Shown here: positions 10,895 through 18,237 of the stretch, one piece after another
How the letters are laid out: the number at the start of each line of letters is the position of its first letter
Position numbering within the stretch: position 1 is the first letter of the stretch
Source: Micromonospora sp. AMSO31t
GTDB taxonomy: Bacteria; Actinomycetota; Actinomycetes; Mycobacteriales; Micromonosporaceae
DNA: 42,046 nt
Direction of reading: 5' to 3'
Assembly: GCF_008868175.1 (NCBI RefSeq)
Contig: NZ_WBKT01000042.1
Location: forward strand, 1-42,046
Position numbers and translations under genes: made by a program
The notes under the pieces: generated by a model
Databases searched by the model: none
What the model was told of the DNA's origin: nothing
Seen by the model: only the letters and a program-made list of their open reading frames with translations

Positions 10895-11371
10895 ATGATC
10901 ATGCGCGACACCGACCGGGCGCTGGTGCAGGCCGCGATGGCCGTCGCCAAGCTGCGCTGCCGTAGCGACAACCACACCGTCGCCGCCGCCGCGCGGACCA
11001 CGGACGGCCGGGTCTTCAGCGGCGTGAACGTTTACCACTTCACCGGCGGCCCGTGCGCCGAGGTGGTGGCCATCGGGGCCGCCGCCACCCAGGGCGCGGG
11101 GGACCTGGAGACCATCGTGGCGGTGGGGGACCGGGGCCGGGGCGTCATCCCGCCGTGCGGCCGGTGCCGGCAGGTGCTCCTCGACTACTTCCCGTCGATC
11201 CGGGTGATCGTCGGGCCGCCGGACGCGCTGCGGGCGGTCCCGGTGACCGACCTGCTGCCGGAGACGTACGTCTGGTCGGACCACCAGGTGGAGGTCCCGG
11301 TCGGGCCGCCGCGCACCGGGGTGTGGCCGATGCCGGTGGTGCCGGGCAGCCGCCAGTCCGCCGAGGACTGA
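10895..11371 (+). CDS. Cytidine deaminase-fold protein, blasticidin-S-deaminase-like
   Basis: A 158-aa zinc deaminase. The first zinc/catalytic motif reads GGPCAEVVAIG (zinc ligand Cys54, proton-shuttle Glu56) where ordinary cytidine deaminases have HAE or CAE. The second is PPCGRCRQVLLDYFP (Cys88, Cys91). The CAE...CGRCRQVLLD layout resembles blasticidin S deaminase more than a housekeeping CDA. The C-terminus is extended by about 30 residues. The start may be ATG 10895 or ATG 10901; GGGA at 10887-10890 fits both poorly. A TAGAGT hexamer at 10856-10861 could be a -10. It is divergent from hrpA. Nucleoside salvage or detoxification of a nucleoside antibiotic are both possible. Confidence 0.85.
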   Translation: MIMRDTDRALVQAAMAVAKLRCRSDNHTVAAAARTTDGRVFSGVNVYHFTGGPCAEVVAIGAAATQGAGDLETIVAVGDRGRGVIPPCGRCRQVLLDYFPSIRVIVGPPDALRAVPVTDLLPETYVWSDHQVEVPVGPPRTGVWPMPVVPGSRQSAED

Positions 11372-11402
11372 CGGCTCCGCACCGCAGTGGCTCCGGCAGG
11401 TC

Positions 11403-11430
11403 TTGCGACGCTTCTACAACGTTGTAATAC
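11403..11430 (+). promoter_or_regulatory. Promoter with palindromic operator upstream of the dioxygenase gene
   Basis: TTGCGA (11403-11408), a 16-nt spacer and TAATAC (11425-11430) form a near-consensus promoter, unusually AT-rich for this window. The perfect 12-bp palindrome TACAACGTTGTA (11415-11426) fills the spacer and touches the -10. The central CG is reminiscent of LacI-family operators. GGAGG at 11451-11455 gives good spacing to ATG 11461. Confidence 0.6.
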
Positions 11431-11460
11431 TCGGGTCGTCCCCGCGACGAGGAGGCCCCG

Positions 11461-12291
11461 ATGACATCCCAGCTGATCGAGGACGAGACCCCCGTCGAGG
11501 CCCTCGGCGACCTCTACCGCGACGGCATCACCGCCTGCCGTGGCGCCTTCTCCACCGACTGGGTGGAGCGGGTCGACGAGGACATCGACGCCGCGTTCCG
11601 GGAGGCCCGCTCCCGCCCCGACGGCGCGGTCGGCCGCGGCCCGGAGCGCTGGTACGTCGAGATCCACCCGGAGCAGCTGCGCGGCTTCGTCGACCTGGTC
11701 ACCCACCCGTGGGTGGTGTCGGTGTGCCGCGCGGTGCTCGGCCCCGACTACGAGATCGTCGAGCTGGGGTTCGACATCCCGTTCCCCGGCGCGAAGATGC
11801 AGCCGTGGCACCGGGACTTCCCGATGCCCGAGGAGACCCGCCTGCGGCGCCGGCTCACCTCGCTGGCCTTCAACCTGACCACGGTGGACACCGTCGAGGA
11901 GATGGGGCCGTTCGAGATCGCCCCGGGGACGCAGTGGGACGACGGCCGCGACTTCGACCACGAGATGTTCCCGCCGAAGGACCGGTACCCCCGTTACGAG
12001 TCCCGCGCGGTCCGCAAGTACCCGAAGCGCGGCGACATCTCGGCGCGCTCCGCGCTCACCATCCACCGGGGCACCCCGAACGTCAGTCAGCTCGCCCGGC
12101 CCGTGCTGGTGCTCGGCGTCGACGCGCCGGGCGCGGGCAACGCCGCCCACCACGACCTGGCGGTCACCCGGGACTACTGGGCGGGCCTGCCGGAACCGGT
12201 CCGGGCGCACCTGCACTGCCCCGTGGTCGACACCCTCGTGCCGATCCGCCAGAAGCACACCATCGAGGGCCTGGTGATGGGCGCGGAGTAG
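11461..12291 (+). CDS. Phytanoyl-CoA dioxygenase (PhyH) family protein
   Basis: A 276-aa Fe(II)/2-oxoglutarate-dependent oxygenase. The facial triad is visible as PWHRDF (His117, Asp119) and IHRGTPN (His202), and Arg213 in LARPVLVLG is a candidate 2-oxoglutarate ligand. Length fits the PhyH family, whose bacterial members hydroxylate diverse small molecules; the substrate is unknown. It has its own promoter with an operator-like palindrome, so it is probably inducible. It is convergent with the YciI-like gene 9 bases away; no terminator hairpin is visible in that gap. Confidence 0.85.
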   Translation: MTSQLIEDETPVEALGDLYRDGITACRGAFSTDWVERVDEDIDAAFREARSRPDGAVGRGPERWYVEIHPEQLRGFVDLVTHPWVVSVCRAVLGPDYEIVELGFDIPFPGAKMQPWHRDFPMPEETRLRRRLTSLAFNLTTVDTVEEMGPFEIAPGTQWDDGRDFDHEMFPPKDRYPRYESRAVRKYPKRGDISARSALTIHRGTPNVSQLARPVLVLGVDAPGAGNAAHHDLAVTRDYWAGLPEPVRAHLHCPVVDTLVPIRQKHTIEGLVMGAE

Positions 12292-12300
12292 GCCGCCAGG

Positions 12301-12660
12301 TCAGTCCCCGGTGGCCGCCTCCAGCATCGAGCGGGGCACCGGCACCTGCTCGAAGCGGACGTTGCCCTCCGGCACCATCCAGCTCAGCACCTGTGCCTCC
12401 AGCCGCCCGGCGCGGACGGCCGGGTCGTTGGCGTAGAGGTCGCGGGCCATCTGCGGGTCGACCGAGAGCACGGCGATCCCGCGGATCCGCTCGTCGTCAC
12501 CACCGAGGAACGGGCCGGCCGCGAGCACGGCGCCCTGCTCCACCAGCCCGGCCTGATGGGCCAGGTGCGCGTCCTGGAGCCGGTCGAGCGCGTCCTGGGG
12601 CAGGTCGGGCGCGTCGTCCGGCCGGACCAGGAGCACCACGGTGTGCTGGTCGAATCGCAT
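12301..12660 (-). CDS. YciI-like family protein
   Basis: A 119-aa ferredoxin-like small protein with the YciI pattern HxxxLxxLxxxGxLxxxGPF (here HLAHQAGLVEQGAVLAAGPFLGG) followed by GIAVLSVDPQMARDLYANDPAVRAG. Family members are dimeric putative enzymes of unclear function. ATG at 12660, 4 bases after the MerR stop, so the two genes are probably cotranscribed. Confidence 0.85.
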   Translation of the reverse strand: MRFDQHTVVLLVRPDDAPDLPQDALDRLQDAHLAHQAGLVEQGAVLAAGPFLGGDDERIRGIAVLSVDPQMARDLYANDPAVRAGRLEAQVLSWMVPEGNVRFEQVPVPRSMLEAATGD

Positions 12661-12664
12661 GCCC

Positions 12665-13591
12665 TCAGGGTAGGGGCTGGCGGGCCCGCAGCGCCCGGAT
12701 CGACCAGTCGAGCACCGGGGCCAGGCTCTCCACGGGCGGCCAGCCGTTGACCACCGAGAGCAGGCGCAGGTACCGCTCCCGGCGCGGGTCGCCGGCGGCC
12801 TCCAGCCGGTCCAGCAGCCGCCGCCGCAGGTCGGCGTCGTCCGGGCGGCCGCACAGCCGCGCGTACCGGCTCGTGGCCGCGGCGACGACCCCGTCGGCCC
12901 GGGGTGACGCCGGGTCCACGCCGGCGGCCAGCGCCGGGGTGACCTCCTCGCGGACCACGGCGACCGCGTCGCGGCGGACGCCCGGCACGCCGGCCCGGTC
13001 GGCCGCGTGCTGCTCCGCCAGCCGCCGCAGGCCCGCCCGGAAGCCCGGATCCAGGGCCAGCTCGGCCAGCTCCACCCACGCCTCGACCTGCTCCTCGGCG
13101 GGGTCGTCGGGCAGCTCGGGGGTGAGCGAGCGGCGGATCCCCGCGAACCCCGGCCCGGTCAGGCCGGCGAAGGCGGCGTCGAGGAACTCGTCGACCAGCC
13201 GCCGTCGCTCCGCCGCGGCCAGCCCGGCCAGCCGGTGCAGTTGTTCGGCCTGGGTGGCCGTGGCCCCGCGCCGGGCCACCACGGTCAGCACCGCGCGGCG
13301 CAGCCGCAGCACCCGGATCTGGGTGGCCAGGGCGTCGGCGTGCGCCGCCGCGACCTCGGGCAGCCCGACCTCCCGCTCCACCACCCGGCGCACCGTCGGC
13401 AGGTCCACCCCCAGCTCGCGCAGCGTCCGGACCAGCTCCAGCCGGGCCAGGGCGTCCGGGCCGTAGCGGCGGTGACCGGTCGGGCCGCGGTCGCTCGGCG
13501 GCACGATCCCGCGGTCGGACCAGAAGCGGATGGTCTTCACCGGCAACCCGGTCCGCCGGGCCAGGTCACCGATGGAATAGCACGCGTCCAT
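12665..13591 (-). CDS. MerR-family transcriptional regulator
   Basis: A 308-aa regulator. The N-terminal MerR helix-turn-helix is intact (YSIGDLARRTGLPVKTIRFWSDRGIVPPSDRGPTGHRRYG), followed by the coiled-coil-forming helix. The roughly 200-residue C-terminal part is long for MerR, helical and Arg/Ala-rich, and I do not recognise a ligand domain. It is divergent from the siderophore ABC importer across a 123-bp region that contains two iron-box-like sites, so iron control of this gene is possible. It heads an operon with the YciI-like gene. Confidence 0.9.
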   Translation of the reverse strand: MDACYSIGDLARRTGLPVKTIRFWSDRGIVPPSDRGPTGHRRYGPDALARLELVRTLRELGVDLPTVRRVVEREVGLPEVAAAHADALATQIRVLRLRRAVLTVVARRGATATQAEQLHRLAGLAAAERRRLVDEFLDAAFAGLTGPGFAGIRRSLTPELPDDPAEEQVEAWVELAELALDPGFRAGLRRLAEQHAADRAGVPGVRRDAVAVVREEVTPALAAGVDPASPRADGVVAAATSRYARLCGRPDDADLRRRLLDRLEAAGDPRRERYLRLLSVVNGWPPVESLAPVLDWSIRALRARQPLP

Positions 13592-13649
13592 GCGCCCACC
13601 CTGCCGCCTCCCCCCGCTGGAGGCGCAAGCCGCACATCGACAACGCCGA

Positions 13650-13665
13650 GTTAGGCGTGCCTAAC
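13650..13665. promoter_or_regulatory. Iron-box-like palindrome 1
   Basis: GTTAGGC-GT-GCCTAAC has perfect 7-bp arms and resembles the core of the DmdR/IdeR box (TTAGGTTAGGCTAACCTAA), lacking one of the central repeats. It lies between the MerR gene and the ABC permease. Confidence 0.6.
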
Positions 13666-13674
13666 CAGCTCGGT

Positions 13675-13693
13675 TAAGGTAAGGCGTACCTAA
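13675..13693. promoter_or_regulatory. DmdR/IdeR-type iron box 2
   Basis: TAAGGTAAGGCGTACCTAA matches the 19-bp consensus at 15 of 19 positions. It lies 21 bp upstream of the first ABC permease GTG and would repress the importer when iron is plentiful. Confidence 0.8.
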
Positions 13694-13714
13694 TCCGAGA
13701 GGCGAGCACCCCCT

Positions 13715-14761
13715 GTGACCACCGTCGCCGTCCGGCCCGTCCGGGCCGACGCCCCCACCCGCCGCGGCACACCCCGCCGCCTCGCGGTCACCGTGGCGGC
13801 GGCGCTCCTGCTCGTCGTCGCGCTGCTGGCCAGCCTGGCGCTCGGCAGCCGCCACCTCCCCGTCGACCAGGTGTGGCACGCCCTGGTCGCCCCGGACGGC
13901 GGCGAGGCCACCACCGTGGTCCGCGAGCTGCGGCTGCCGCGGACCGCCCTGGGACTGGTCGTCGGGCTCGCCCTGGCCCTGGCCGGGGTGCTCTTCCAGG
14001 CCGTCACCCGCAACCCCCTCGCCGAGCCGCGCATCCTCGGGGTCAGCGCAGGCGCGTCCTTCGGGGTCGTGCTGGCCATCGCCGTCTTCGGCGTGAGCAC
14101 GCTCACCGGGTACGTCTGGTTCGGCATCGCCGGCGCGCTGCTCGCCGGGCTCCTGGTCTTCGCCGTCGCCAACCGCACCCGCGAGGGCGCCAGCCCGGTC
14201 ACCCTCGCGCTGGTCGGCGCGGCGCTCGACGCCGGTCTCGCCGCCGTCGTGTACGCGCTGCTCAGCATCGACGCCCGCACCTTCGAGGAGTACCGGTTCT
14301 GGGTGGTCGGCGGCCTCACCGGCCGGGACGTCGGCGTCGCCGGGCAGGTGCTCCCGTTCGTCCTCGCCGGCACGGCTCTGGCGGCGCTGGCCGCTCGCGG
14401 CCTGGACGCGCTGGCCCTCGGCGACGACGTCGCCCGCGGTCTCGGCCACCGGATCGCCCTGGTCCGCCTCGCCGCCGGGTTCGGCGGGGTGCTGCTCACC
14501 GGCGCCGCGGTGGCCGCCGCGGGGCCGATCGCCTTCGTCGGGCTGGCCGTGCCGCACCTGGCCCGGGCCCTGGTCGGCGCCGACCACCGGTGGACCCTGC
14601 TGGTCGCCGCGCTGCTCGGGCCGGCCCTGGTGCTCGGGGCCGACGTGGTCGGCCGGCTGGTGGCCCCGCCCGGCGAGGTCCCGGCCGGCATCATCACCGC
14701 GCTGGTCGGCGCGCCGCTGCTCGCCTTCCTGGTCCGCCGCGCCAAGGTCGTGACCGCATGA
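13715..14761 (+). CDS. Iron-siderophore ABC transporter permease (FecCD family), first subunit
   Basis: A 348-aa polytopic membrane protein of the FecCD/BtuC fold, with about ten hydrophobic segments and family landmarks LRLPRTALGLVVGLALALAGVLFQAVTRNPLAEPRILGVSAGA and PIAFVGLAVPHLAR. It pairs with the next gene to form the channel of a ferric-siderophore importer. The start is GTG 13715. The stop overlaps the next start (ATGA). First gene of a four-gene operon behind iron boxes at 13650-13693. Confidence 0.94.
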   Translation: MTTVAVRPVRADAPTRRGTPRRLAVTVAAALLLVVALLASLALGSRHLPVDQVWHALVAPDGGEATTVVRELRLPRTALGLVVGLALALAGVLFQAVTRNPLAEPRILGVSAGASFGVVLAIAVFGVSTLTGYVWFGIAGALLAGLLVFAVANRTREGASPVTLALVGAALDAGLAAVVYALLSIDARTFEEYRFWVVGGLTGRDVGVAGQVLPFVLAGTALAALAARGLDALALGDDVARGLGHRIALVRLAAGFGGVLLTGAAVAAAGPIAFVGLAVPHLARALVGADHRWTLLVAALLGPALVLGADVVGRLVAPPGEVPAGIITALVGAPLLAFLVRRAKVVTA

Positions 14762-15804
14762 CGGCCTCGTCCACCGCCCTGGCGGGGCGGTCGCTGCTGC
14801 GGGTCGGCCCGCTGACCGTTCCGATGCGCCGCCGCCCGGTGCTGGTCGCGGTCACGCTCGTCCTGCTGCTCGCCGCCGCCGTGGTGCTCAGCCTCTCGCT
14901 CGGCACGCCGTACGTGGCGCCGGCCGACGTGCTGCGCGCGCTCTCCGGTGCCGGCACCCCGTACGACCTCGTCGTGCTCGACCTGCGGCTGCCCCGCGCG
15001 GTGCTCGCGGCGCTGGCCGGCGCGGCGTTCGGCGTGGCCGGCACCCTGATCCAGAGCGTGGCCCGCAACCCCCTGGCCAGCCCCGACGTCATCGGGGTGA
15101 CCCAGGGCGCCGGCCTGGCCGCCACGGTGGCGCTGACCAGCGGCGCCGCGGCGGTCCTGGTGGCGCCGGCCGCGCTCGTCGGCGGCCTGGTGGCGGCCGT
15201 CCTGGTCTTCGCCCTCGGCGCCCGGCACGGCCTGGCCGCGCAGCGGTTCGTGCTGGCCGGCGTGGCGGTGGCGTTCGCGCTCCGGGCGCTCACCGAGGTG
15301 GTGATGCTCTCGGCCGACCCGATCGACGGGCTGCGCGCCCAGCTCTGGCTGATCGGCACCCTGGCCGGCAAGGGCTGGACCGAGGCGGCCTGGATCGCCG
15401 GCACCCTCGCCGCGCTGCTGCCCGTCCTGCTCTGGGCGGGGTGGGCGCTGCGCAGCACCGCGCTGGACGACGACACCGCCCGGGGGATCGGGCTGCGCCC
15501 GGTGGCCCGCCGGGTCGGGCTGGCCGCCACCGGCGTGCTGGCCGCCGCCACCGTCACGGCCCAGGTCGGCGCGGTGGACTTCGTGGCGCTGGTCGCCCCG
15601 CAGGTGGCCCGGCGGCTGGTGCGGGCGGAGCGGCCGCCGCTGCTCTGCTCCGCCCTGCTCGGCGCGCTGCTGCTGGTGCTGGCCGACCTGGCCGGCCGCC
15701 GGCTGTTCGCCCCCACCCAGCTTCCGGCCGGCGTGCTCACCGCGGCGATCGGCGGCCCGTACCTGATCTTCCTGCTGCTGCGGACCCGAGGGAGGCGGTC
15801 GTGA
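14758..15804 (+). CDS. Iron-siderophore ABC transporter permease (FecCD family), second subunit
   Basis: A 348-aa FecCD permease, the second half of the heterodimeric channel. Diagnostic stretches are LRLPRAVLAALAGAAFGVAGTLIQSVARNPLASPDVIGVTQGAG and VDFVALVAPQVARRLV. ATG 14758 overlaps the stop of the first permease. The open frame extends upstream only as a shadow. It is followed by the ATPase with a GTGA overlap. Confidence 0.94.
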   Translation: MTASSTALAGRSLLRVGPLTVPMRRRPVLVAVTLVLLLAAAVVLSLSLGTPYVAPADVLRALSGAGTPYDLVVLDLRLPRAVLAALAGAAFGVAGTLIQSVARNPLASPDVIGVTQGAGLAATVALTSGAAAVLVAPAALVGGLVAAVLVFALGARHGLAAQRFVLAGVAVAFALRALTEVVMLSADPIDGLRAQLWLIGTLAGKGWTEAAWIAGTLAALLPVLLWAGWALRSTALDDDTARGIGLRPVARRVGLAATGVLAAATVTAQVGAVDFVALVAPQVARRLVRAERPPLLCSALLGALLLVLADLAGRRLFAPTQLPAGVLTAAIGGPYLIFLLLRTRGRRS

Positions 15805-16643
15805 CCGCGATGCTGTCCACCCGCGACCTGGTCGTCGGCTACGAGACCCGGACCGTGCTCGACGGGCTGGACCTCGACCTGCCCGCCGACGCGTTCACGG
15901 TGATCGTCGGGCCGAACGCGTGCGGTAAGTCCACCCTGCTGCGCACCATGGCCCGGCTGCTCACCCCGCGGCGCGGCGCGGTGCTGCTCGACGGCACGGC
16001 GATCCGCGACCTGCCCACCCGCGAGGTGGCCCGGCGGCTCGGCGTGCTGCCGCAGAGCCCGCTGGTGCCCGAGGGGATCACGGTCGCCGACCTGGTCGGC
16101 CGGGGCCGCCAGCCCTACCAGCGGTGGTGGCGGCAGTGGTCCGCGGAGGACGGCCGGGCCGTCGACGAGGCCATGGCCATGGCCGACGTGGCCGAACTGG
16201 CCGACCGGCCGGTGGACACCCTCTCCGGCGGCCAGCGGCAGCGGGTCTGGATCGCCATGACCCTGGCCCAGGACACCGAGGCGCTGCTGCTGGACGAGCC
16301 GACCACCTTCCTCGACCTGGCCCACCAGGTGGAGGTGCTGGACCTGCTGCACCGGCTGCGCGCCGAGCGGGGCCGGACCGTGGTCGCCGTGCTGCACGAC
16401 CTCAACCAGGCCGCCCGCTACGCCGACCACCTGGTCGCCATGCGTGCCGGAGCGGTGGTCGCCGCCGGCCCGCCGCGCGAGATCCTCACGGCCGACCTGG
16501 TCCGCGACGTCTTCGGGCTCGACTGCGTGGTCGTGCCCTGCCCGGTCACCGGCGCCCCGCTCGTGGTGCCCGCCCTGACCCACACCTCGGCCGCTCCAGC
16601 CGCCACGCCGGCCCCGGCCGGCGCCTCCGTCGGCGACGCGTGA
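15801..16643 (+). CDS. Iron-siderophore ABC transporter ATP-binding protein
   Basis: A 280-aa ATPase of the FecE/FepC type. Walker A GPNACGKST is at 37-45, Q-loop VLPQSP, signature LSGGQ at 141-145, Walker B ALLLDEP with Glu166, and the switch histidine in VLHDLNQ. The start is GTG 15801 with GGAGG at 15791-15795 and overlaps the permease stop. It energises import of the ferric siderophore through the two permeases upstream. The Pro/Ala-rich last 20 residues are not part of the fold. Confidence 0.95.
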   Translation: MTAMLSTRDLVVGYETRTVLDGLDLDLPADAFTVIVGPNACGKSTLLRTMARLLTPRRGAVLLDGTAIRDLPTREVARRLGVLPQSPLVPEGITVADLVGRGRQPYQRWWRQWSAEDGRAVDEAMAMADVAELADRPVDTLSGGQRQRVWIAMTLAQDTEALLLDEPTTFLDLAHQVEVLDLLHRLRAERGRTVVAVLHDLNQAARYADHLVAMRAGAVVAAGPPREILTADLVRDVFGLDCVVVPCPVTGAPLVVPALTHTSAAPAATPAPAGASVGDA

Positions 16644-16681
16644 CCGCGCGCCGACCCGTACCCGTCATGAAAGGACCCTTG

Positions 16682-17626
16682 ATGCGTCGTCTCGCCGTCG
16701 CTCTCACCGCGGCCCTCGCCCTCGGCGTGGGCCTCACCGCCTGCGGGGAGAGCGATCCCGTCTCCGGCACCAGCGCCGGGGAGACCCGGGAGATCACCCA
16801 CGCGATGGGCACCACCAAGGTGCCCGCCGAACCGAAGCGCGTCGTGGTGCTCGACACCGACAAGATCGACACCGCGCTCTCGCTGGGCGTCACCCCGGTC
16901 GGCGCGGCCACCGCCGGCGAGGCGAAGAGCTGGCCCACCTACTTCGGCGCGGACAAGCTGGCCGGCATCAAGGAGGTCGGGGTGCTCACCGAGCCCGACC
17001 TGGAGGCGATCAACGCGCTCAAGCCGGACCTGATCCTCGGCAGCAAGTTCCGCCAGGAGAAGTTCTACGACGAGCTGTCCGCCATCGCCCCGACCGTGTT
17101 CACCGAGAAGGTGGGCATCACCTGGAAGGAGAACTTCCTCCTCGACGGCAAGGCCCTGGGCCGGGAGCAGCAGGCCAAGGACCAGCTCGCCGCGTACGAG
17201 AAGCGGGCGAAGGACTTCGGCGCGAAGCTCGGCGACGCCTCGTCGCGGAAGGTCTCCATCGTGCGCTTCATCCCGGGCAACATCCGGGTCTACGGCCCGG
17301 ACTCGTTCTCCGGCATCGTGGTCGGCGACACCGGCCTGGGCCGCCCGCAGCGGCAGCTGCTGGAGGGCAAGGAGGACAAGCGCTTCGACCTGGTCAGCCC
17401 CGAGCGGGTCAGCGAGGTCGACGGCGACGTGGTGTTCGTGACCGCGTACGGGGAGAAGGCCGCCGCCGAGCAGGCGAAGGTCACGGGGGGCAGCCTGTGG
17501 CAGGGCCTGTCCGCGGTGAAGGCGGGCAAGGCGCACGTGGTCTCCGACGAGGTCTGGATGACCGGCATCGGCGTCGGCGCCGCCAACAAGATCCTGGACG
17601 ACCTGGAGAAGTACCGGGCCGCCTGA
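16682..17626 (+). CDS. Iron-siderophore substrate-binding lipoprotein (FepB/FecB-like)
   Basis: A 314-aa exported lipoprotein. The signal peptide MRRLAVALTAALALGVGLTAC ends in a lipobox with lipidated Cys21. The mature part is a class III periplasmic-binding fold (EPKRVVVLDTDKIDTALSLGVTPVG, LEAINALKPDLILGSKF). AGGA at 16672-16675 and 6-nt spacing select ATG 16682; ATG 16667 is an alternative. Last gene of the importer operon. It would capture the ferric siderophore outside the membrane, plausibly the desferrioxamine made by the genes at 22438-27636, though specificity cannot be read from sequence. Confidence 0.93.
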   Translation: MRRLAVALTAALALGVGLTACGESDPVSGTSAGETREITHAMGTTKVPAEPKRVVVLDTDKIDTALSLGVTPVGAATAGEAKSWPTYFGADKLAGIKEVGVLTEPDLEAINALKPDLILGSKFRQEKFYDELSAIAPTVFTEKVGITWKENFLLDGKALGREQQAKDQLAAYEKRAKDFGAKLGDASSRKVSIVRFIPGNIRVYGPDSFSGIVVGDTGLGRPQRQLLEGKEDKRFDLVSPERVSEVDGDVVFVTAYGEKAAAEQAKVTGGSLWQGLSAVKAGKAHVVSDEVWMTGIGVGAANKILDDLEKYRAA

Positions 17627-17640
17627 GCCACCGACCGTCC

Positions 17641-17671
17641 GTGCCCGCCCGGCCCCGTGCCGGGCGGGCAC
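17641..17671. terminator. Bidirectional hairpin terminator
   Basis: A perfect 13-bp inverted repeat (17641-17653 with 17659-17671) and a 5-nt loop lie between the convergent binding-protein and GNAT genes, 14 bases after one stop and 8 before the other. Confidence 0.8.
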
Positions 17672-17679
17672 TGTCGTCC

Positions 17680-18237
17680 TCAGGCCGGGAGCGGGTGGTC
17701 GGCCTCGAACCGGTCGCGGGTGAGGAAGGCGAGCTGGGCCCGCTTGTCCGGCATGTCGATCTCGGCGTCGAGGGTGAAGCCCTCCCGCTCCAGCCGGCGC
17801 AGCGCGCGCTCGTTGCGCACGTCCGGCTCGACGACGATGCGCTGCCGCGTCGGGTCGGTGAAGAGGAAGCGGGCCAGCGCCGGCCCGACCGCCGAGGTGA
17901 GGCCGGGGAGCTGCCAGCCGGGCGCGAGCAGCAGGTGCATCCCGACGTCGCCGGTGCGGACCGGGTAGCGCTCGCCGACCGGGTCGGCCTCGGGCTGGTA
18001 GGTCTGGAACAGGCCGACCGGCGTCCCGTCCAGCGTGATCAGGTACGCGTGGTGCGTGGCCAGCCCGTCGAGGAACGTGTAGACCTCCCGCACGTCGGCC
18101 TCGGTGTGCTCGCTCATGCCCCAGAACCGGGCCCACGGCTTGTTGACCCAGCCGTGCAGCAGCGCCGCGTGCGTCGCCGGCTCGACCGGGACGAGCCGCA
18201 GCTCGCCGAGGCCGGGCAGCTTCTCCTGGTACGTCAT
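17680..18237 (-). CDS. GNAT acyltransferase of the siderophore-biosynthesis (IucB/RhbD/DesC) type
   Basis: A 185-aa acyl-CoA N-acyltransferase. It has the family segment GDVGMHLLLAPGWQLPGL, followed by [22 protein letters not shown], shared with hydroxylamine acyltransferases of hydroxamate siderophore pathways and with the DesC at 25286. ATG 18237 overlaps the stop of the penicillin-acylase-like gene (ATGA), so the two are coupled. It would acylate an N-hydroxy diamine or a terminal amine of the siderophore. It is the second, divergent acyltransferase of this locus. Pairs of a penicillin-amidase-like gene and a GNAT next to des clusters have, as I recall, been called desG/desH; I could not check this. 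Confidence 0.88.
   Translation of the reverse strand: MTYQEKLPGLGELRLVPVEPATHAALLHGWVNKPWARFWGMSEHTEADVREVYTFLDGLATHHAYLITLDGTPVGLFQTYQPEADPVGERYPVRTGDVGMHLLLAPGWQLPGLTSAVGPALARFLFTDPTRQRIVVEPDVRNERALRRLEREGFTLDAEIDMPDKRAQLAFLTRDRFEADHPLPA

Noticed and set aside
16667..16681. Start of the binding lipoprotein at ATG 16667
   Set aside because: It would add five residues before the Arg-Arg of the signal peptide; the AGGA at 16672-16675 is placed for ATG 16682.
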